Source: an uncultured Bacilli bacterium
GTDB lineage: Bacteria; Bacillota_I; Bacilli_A; RF39; UBA660
Assembly: GCA_944364005.1 (NCBI GenBank)
Contig: CALVVW010000033.1
Location: forward strand, 1-18,284
DNA length: 18,284 nt
Direction of reading: 5' to 3'
Shown here one piece after another: positions 14,136-18,284 of this stretch. The notes beneath the pieces were generated by a model. The model was not told the origin of the DNA, made no database searches, and saw only the letters and a list, made by a program, of their open reading frames with translations. Every line of letters begins with the position of its first letter. Position 1 is the stretch's first letter. The translations under genes and the position numbers were made by a program.

Positions 14136-14890
14136 TTGAATATCGATTATCAAAGATGTAGAAAAATAGTGTTGCTATTAAAGAAATATTTTCAAAATCA
14201 AAATAATCTTGCCATTATAGAATATCCTGTTAATATTACTTATGGAACGAATGAATAATATATATGTTTTACTCTTGTTTATTAGATTATGGTATGCGCT
14301 CTAAAATATATCATCAAAATTTAATTCATACTTATATGAAATATCCTTGCATTTTTAATCCTAACTATGTTGTTACTATGTCAGAAGAAGAACTTAAGGA
14401 TATTTTAGTTTTTCATGTTCATCCTAGATATCCTAACGTTGCTGTTAAAAAGTGGATGATGTTATCGCAAGTATTAATAAAGTATGACAGTTTTTTGTAT
14501 TATTTAAAATCTTTAGAAAGTGTTCGCTCTTTAGAACAATTTATAAAAAGTATTCCAGGGTATGGTCAAAAAACTGGAGGATTATTAATTAGAATTATAT
14601 GTGATTCTAAGGTTTGTAATTTTAAGGAAGATTTAGAAATTATCCCTATTGATAGCCATGATATAGATATTAGTTATTTTACTGGTATTATAGATTCTAA
14701 GAAGTTAAATTCGAAAGATATTAAATGTTTATCTGATACTTATATTATGGTTGGAAAAGAGTTAATGGTAGATGCTAGTACTATTGATAAATATTTATGG
14801 GAAGTAGGAAATAGTTTTTGTAATAAGAAAAAATGTGAGGATTGTCCTTTATAGAAAGTCTGTAATGTTGGTAATCAAAACGATATTTAA
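14136..14890 (+). pseudogene. HhH-GPD base-excision glycosylase with Fe-S cluster, broken by a -1 frameshift and a TAG
   Basis: From a TTG at 14136 (GGTGA five bases upstream) the frame encodes a normal-looking N-terminus ending EYPVNITYGTNE, then hits TAA at 14256. One base is missing there: shifting frame at about 14256 continues as IYMFYSCLLDYGMRS and runs to 14852. This part contains the helix-hairpin-helix IPGYGQKTGGLLIR, the catalytic strand IPIDSHDIDIS and the start of an Endo III-type Fe-S site, FCNKKKCEDCPL. A TAG at 14852-14854 then interrupts just before KVCN in the same frame. Readthrough would give C-x4-C-x2-C-x5-C, so the stop removes the fourth cluster ligand. The frame closes with TAA at 14888-14890. 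A shorter product from ATG 14264 lacks the start and the last cysteine. It is coupled to the preceding HhH-GPD-like gene. Confidence 0.75.
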
Positions 14891-15077
14891 TTTAGATGTT
14901 AGTTCTTTCTTATATGCAAAATATATTATAGAATATGGTTATTATATAGAATGTTTTAATGATTATATATTTTGAAAATAACTGGTAGAAAAATATTAGA
15001 AGGTAAGTGTGTAAATGTTATATGCATTTGAAGTTATTATTGGAAAATTAATGATTTGAAAGTAAGGAGAATTTATT

Positions 15078-15515
15078 ATGAATGTTTCATTTCGAGATGC
15101 TCAATTGGATGATAAAGAATTTATTTTAGAAGCACATAAAGAGATTAATCAAGTTTCAGGACTTAGTGAAAGTCATTTTTCTGAAAATATTGATCGAGAT
15201 TTATTTCAAAATAAAATATGTAAAGTAATTATTGCTGAAGTGAATAGAGAATGTGTTGGCTTTCTTTTATACTCTTATTTATATTTTGCTGATTCTGGTT
15301 GTGGTATCTATTTATCACAGGCTTATGTAAAAGATGAGTATAGAAAACAGGGATTATTAAGGCAGATGTTGGAAGAATTAGAAACTAGAGAAAAAGACTG
15401 TAATTTTATTATGGATTTTGTTGGTAAGGAAAATAAAGTTATGATGCAAGCTTTAGGTAAGTTAGGATTTGTCTCTTCTGATATGATTACTTATTATAGA
15501 AAAATTAGAAAGTAG
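15078..15515 (+). CDS. GNAT family N-acetyltransferase
   Basis: This 145-residue single-domain GNAT protein transfers an acetyl group from acetyl-CoA to an unknown amine. It has the N-terminal VSFRDAQLDDKEFILEAH pattern, the central strand IYLSQAYVKDEYRKQGLLRQML with the acetyl-CoA loop (RKQGLL, an R-x-x-G-x-x version of the motif), and the C-terminal ALGKLGFVSSDMITYYRK. Length is typical. A strong AAGGAG ribosome site precedes the ATG. The roughly 190 bases upstream contain no supported gene; they hold only a 36-codon frame (14865-14975) and TATA-like sequences. A second GNAT gene follows nine bases after its stop, so the two are probably co-transcribed. Confidence 0.85.
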   Translation: MNVSFRDAQLDDKEFILEAHKEINQVSGLSESHFSENIDRDLFQNKICKVIIAEVNRECVGFLLYSYLYFADSGCGIYLSQAYVKDEYRKQGLLRQMLEELETREKDCNFIMDFVGKENKVMMQALGKLGFVSSDMITYYRKIRK

Positions 15516-15524
15516 AGAAGGCGT

Positions 15525-16070
15525 ATGGAATTTAGAAAAATTACAAAAACTAATTTAGTTATTGCTAGTAAAATTCAAAATGAAATATTTCCTATGGAAG
15601 ATGGAACAGAGAATTTTATTGAGTGTATTGAAAAGAATCCTTATCGAAAAGAAATGGATTATTATCTTGTTTATGTTGGAAATGTTCCTATTGGAGTTAC
15701 TGGAATTTATTCTTATCATGAATATCCTAATGATGCTTGGCTTGCTTGGTTTGGTGTTTTACCTAATTTTCGAAACCAAGGATATGGTAATCTTATTTTT
15801 GATTGGACGGTTTTGTTAGCAAAGAAAAAAGGGTATCAAACATTACGTCTTTATTCTGATGAAACTTTTAGGGATGCTCATCAGTTATATAAGAAAAAAG
15901 GAATGATTTCGGAAGTTTATAATAATCCTGAAGATAAGGATCCTTATGAGCCAGATGGCTTAAAAACTTTTATTTTTTCTATGAGTTTAACGGATAAGAA
16001 AATTAATTATTGGAATCATAAAAAGTTAGGGTTAAAAGAGCAAGGCATAAAAGAACGTTTCAGGAATTAA
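15525..16070 (+). CDS. GNAT family N-acetyltransferase
   Basis: The 181-residue protein is a second GNAT enzyme, not closely similar to its neighbour. The acetyl-CoA binding region is clear: WLAWFGVLPNFRNQGYG (V-x-P strand followed by RNQGYGN, matching Q/R-x-x-G-x-G/A), then a helix and the strand TLRLYSDETF; ALYKKKG-type sequence (HQLYKKKGM) closes the core. A C-terminal tail of about 30 residues, rich in Lys, extends beyond the GNAT fold. The substrate is unknown. AGAAGG lies upstream of the ATG, and spacing to the preceding GNAT gene is nine bases. About 170 bases without a supported gene follow it. Confidence 0.87.
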   Translation: MEFRKITKTNLVIASKIQNEIFPMEDGTENFIECIEKNPYRKEMDYYLVYVGNVPIGVTGIYSYHEYPNDAWLAWFGVLPNFRNQGYGNLIFDWTVLLAKKKGYQTLRLYSDETFRDAHQLYKKKGMISEVYNNPEDKDPYEPDGLKTFIFSMSLTDKKINYWNHKKLGLKEQGIKERFRN

Positions 16071-16242
16071 CGTTGTCTCTGAATATATTTCTGTAATATA
16101 ACTAATTTTTAGAGAGTACCGGAGAATATTTTAAAATGTTAGTTTTTTATGAGAATTATGTTTTTTATTATAGTTATAGTATTTGGAGATATTATAGGAT
16201 TATATACAGTTTGGTAGAATGAGGTTTTAGGAGGAATGAAGA

Positions 16243-17110
16243 ATGGTTCAAAAAAAAGATATTTTTCCTATTGGTATTGGTACTTGGAATATTGATTATA
16301 AAAATATAGAAAAAGAAATTCATTCTTTAATATATTCTTTTTCTCAGGGACAAAATTATTTATCTTTATATATGTTATATAATTCTGGTGAAGTTGTAAA
16401 AAAGGTAAAGAAATTTATTGACGAAGTTGGTAGAGAAAATTTGTTTATTACTGTTAATTAGGAGCCTGCTATTGTAGATATATCAGATGTAGAGACACAA
16501 TTAAATGAATATTTGCAGGTTTTAGATCTTCGTTATGTTGATAGTTTGCAATTACATATTCCTGTGTTTTCTAAAATTCCTTTAGTTGAAGTTTATTTGG
16601 AAATTCAAAGATTGGTTTCTGTTGGTAAAGTTAGATATATTGGTATTAGTAATGTTAATTTAGAACAGTTAGTTGAAGTTCATGAGGCTGTTTCTGTTGA
16701 TTTTTTGAAGGGGTTTTTAATTTAGAATGTAAAATCTATGAAGATATTGGTGTATTAGACTATTGTAAGTGTCATAATATACAGTTTGTTTGTTATCAGC
16801 CTTTAAGACGTGGTAGAACAGCTAATCGATATTATTTATTACTTTTGGAACTTTCTAAAAAGTATCAGAAAACTCAAAATCAGATTATTCTAAATTGGAT
16901 ATGGAAAGAAAAGCAGTTTTTTCCTTTGGTTAAGAGTACTAATATAGATAGAATTAGCGAGAATATTCATTCTCATTGAATTTTGATATGAGTAGAGAAG
17001 ATTATGAGAAGATGAATCAGTTTCGAAGTAATGAGTTTGATAGCGTAGTAATTGATTGGAATGGTGCTGGTGGAGTTAGTATTGATCAACTTGCTAATCA
17101 ATTTGAGTAA
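16243..17110 (+). pseudogene. Aldo/keto reductase-like gene, broken by one TAG and two -1 frameshifts
   Basis: The frame opens with a consensus AGGAGG (16229-16234) and an aldo/keto reductase start, DIFPIGIGTWNI. It runs to TAG at 16459-16461 after LFITVN and continues in frame with EPAIVD through LQLHIP and KVRYIGISNVNLEQL to VDF. One T appears missing from the T6 run at 16701-16706. In the shifted frame it continues FEGVFNLECKIYEDIG, FVCYQPLRRGRTANR and PLVKSTN. A second missing base near 16971-16976 leads into LNFDMSREDYEKMNQF and WNGAGGVSIDQLANQFE before TAA at 17108-17110. The pieces make one AKR of about 288 residues. The usual catalytic Asp and Lys positions seem replaced (YLSLYMLYNSGE, FITVN) while Tyr and His remain, so the parent may already have been non-canonical. 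Confidence 0.88.
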
Positions 17111-17123
17111 GGGTAGGAATTTT

Positions 17124-17837
17124 ATGAAAGAAAAAGAGTTTGATGATTTAATAGAAGCTATGTCTAAGTGTAGAAGGTGTATGTCTTTAAGAAAGAAAAG
17201 TGGTAGAGATTGTTCATTAATTAATATATATTGTGATGTTGATTTTGGTAAAAGTATTCCTTCTGTTTGGACAGATTGGTACCGTAGATTAGATTCTTCT
17301 ATTATGGTTATAGGACAAGATTGGGGACCTTATGCTGATATGGAAAAGTTACATAATTCTTATTTGATTAATCTAACACTTGAGAATTGGGATTATTTAA
17401 TCAATAGTGAAAAGAGTCTTACTAAAAAGATGCTTATGAAGTATTTATTGGAGTCTGCTAAGATCTCTCATACTTCTATTGATATAGACAATATATTTAT
17501 TACTAATGCTATTATGTGTGCTAGAAAAGGGAATCTTTATCGAGGAGAGAATATTGATTTATTAAAATCTACTATCTATTGTAGTGATTATTAAAAAAGA
17601 CAAATTGATATTATTAAACCTAAAGTTATTATTACTTTAGGATATTATCCGTTATTTTCTTTAGCAACTATGTACGGGTTTCATATTAGTCATAGATTAT
17701 CGGATATTATTCGCGATATGCCAGTTATTAAACAAGATGATTTTGTTATTATTCCGTGTTATCATCCTACTGCTCAGGTGAAAAAAGATGTACAGTTTGA
17801 ACAATATATGAGAATATGGGATTTTCTTGTTTCTTAG
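17124..17837 (+). pseudogene. Family-4-like Fe-S uracil-DNA glycosylase, interrupted by an in-frame TAA
   Basis: The frame starts at ATG 17124 (GGGTAGG upstream), 13 bases after the AKR remnant. The product has an N-terminal C-x2-C (KCRRC), the catalytic loop VIGQDWGPYAD, then ITNAIMCARKGN and a further Cys in IYCSDY. TAA at 17592-17594 interrupts, and the same frame continues KRQIDIIKPKVIITLG to PCYHPTAQ, the second catalytic loop, ending with TAG at 17835-17837. In family-4 UDGs the sequence after the last Cys reads C-x2-(F/Y)L-x-x-Q-(I/L), so TAA stands where Leu is expected, consistent with TTA to TAA. The truncated product lacks the HP loop and is unlikely to be active. No frameshift is seen. 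Total coding capacity would be 237 residues. Confidence 0.8.
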
Positions 17838-17874
17838 TCGTGTTTATGTGGTATTATCATAATAGAGGTGATAT

Positions 17875-18284
17875 ATGATGAATGCGGAGAAGAATAGTTC
17901 TTTAGAAAATGGTAATAATAGTCAAAAAAATAATATACTTTTTCTTTCTTCTAAAGCTATTGTTTTGATGATTATAGTTTTAGTTATTACGATAATTATT
18001 TTCTTTGATAATTTTATTACTTCTATGGATTGGTATTCTAGGTTGAGGTTTACTGCTACTTTCTCTGGTAATCAGGAAGCAATAGATGTGTTAAATAATG
18101 TTAGAGATATGATTGTTGTTTTTAATTGGATTTTGGTCTTGATAGTTCTAATTGTTAGTATTATTTTTCGTATTAGTGATAAGAAAGAGAAAAAATTATA
18201 TTCTATTTATGATTGGTATATTGCAGCAGGAGTATTACATATAGTTCTTGGTACAGTTGGTCTTACACCGATGATTTATGCTAT
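17875..18284 (+). CDS. Membrane protein, N-terminal part (runs off the window)
   Basis: An open frame begins at ATG 17875 or ATG 17878 (AGAGGTGAT upstream favours 17878) and remains open to the right edge, giving about 136 residues. After a polar, Asn/Ser-rich N-terminus of about 25 residues there is a hydrophobic segment (about 28-48, AIVLMIIVLVITIIIFF). An extracytoplasmic-looking loop follows (about 49-82), then a second segment (about 83-99, VFNWILVLIVLIVSIIF) and a third starting around 116 (YIAAGVLHIVLGTVGL). I do not recognise the family. It is a separate unit after the UDG remnant. Confidence 0.6.
   Translation, partial: MMNAEKNSSLENGNNSQKNNILFLSSKAIVLMIIVLVITIIIFFDNFITSMDWYSRLRFTATFSGNQEAIDVLNNVRDMIVVFNWILVLIVLIVSIIFRISDKKEKKLYSIYDWYIAAGVLHIVLGTVGLTPMIYA

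Noticed and set aside
14865..14975. A 36-codon reading frame (MLVIKTIFNL... to TGA)
   Set aside because: It has no clear ribosome site, overlaps the end of the HhH-GPD remnant and matches nothing I recognise. It may be a gene remnant, but support is too weak to list.
15562..15819. Alternative-frame reading frame inside the second GNAT gene
   Set aside because: The overlapping frame encodes clear GNAT motifs; the shadow product is hydrophobic and unsupported by a ribosome site.
16071..16242. A possible small gene or RNA between the second GNAT and the AKR remnant
   Set aside because: Only a 28-codon frame starting at an unsupported ATG and AT-rich sequence are visible; no stable hairpin, riboswitch-like core or conserved motif.
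11912..17837. A recoded genetic code in which TAG or TAA is sense
   Set aside because: Many intact genes in the window end naturally in TAG (VOC, paralogues 2 and 3, Nudix, Ham1 fusion, first GNAT), and others end in TAA or TGA. The broken genes also include frameshifts, which recoding cannot explain.

Overview
The window is a very AT-rich stretch of chromosome-like DNA with short intergenic gaps, strong AGGAGG-type ribosome binding sites, TATAAT-like -10 boxes and all three stop codons in use (TAA, TAG, TGA), so the standard bacterial code. Gene content (CopA/CopZ copper system, paired M16 peptidases of the YmfF/YmfH type, WYL regulator) and codon use suggest a low-GC Bacillota, probably an uncultured gut-type Bacilli/Erysipelotrichia/RF39-like lineage; the lineage is inference, no marker gene settles it. 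I see no rRNA, tRNA, CRISPR array, transposase or phage structural gene.

Layout. (1) 1-2856: copper operon: tail of a probable CsoR-type repressor, CopA Cu+ ATPase, a VOC/glyoxalase-fold protein and a CopZ-like chaperone. (2) 2906-8229: three tandem paralogues of a family I do not recognise, then Nudix hydrolase, WYL-domain regulator, double-SIS protein and a Ham1/RdgB-type NTP pyrophosphatase with an extra C-terminal domain. The first paralogue has its own terminator. The rest can form one transcription unit with a second promoter, embedded in a perfect inverted repeat, just before the SIS gene. (3) 8226-11848: a DNA-deoxyinosine/uracil glycosylase-fold gene on the minus strand, a DUF3298-like gene on the plus strand, and the minus-strand M16 pair. 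A bidirectional terminator separates the last two units. (4) 11912-17837: single small genes (ASCH, TFIIB-type zinc ribbon, DUF3795, two HhH-GPD-like proteins, two GNAT acetyltransferases, an aldo/keto reductase, a family-4-like uracil-DNA glycosylase). Four of these are broken by in-frame stops and/or one-base deletions, while the first 11.9 kb has none. (5) 17875-end: start of a membrane protein that runs off the window.

Recurring theme: nucleotide sanitation and base-excision repair. Nudix, Ham1, a MUG/HDG-type glycosylase, two HhH-GPD-like proteins and a Fe-S UDG-like gene lie within about 12.5 kb. The most interesting candidates are the regulated WYL / double-SIS / Ham1-fusion cassette downstream of the unknown paralogues, with its promoter-in-inverted-repeat switch, and the dense cluster of nonsense and frameshift lesions in the right third.
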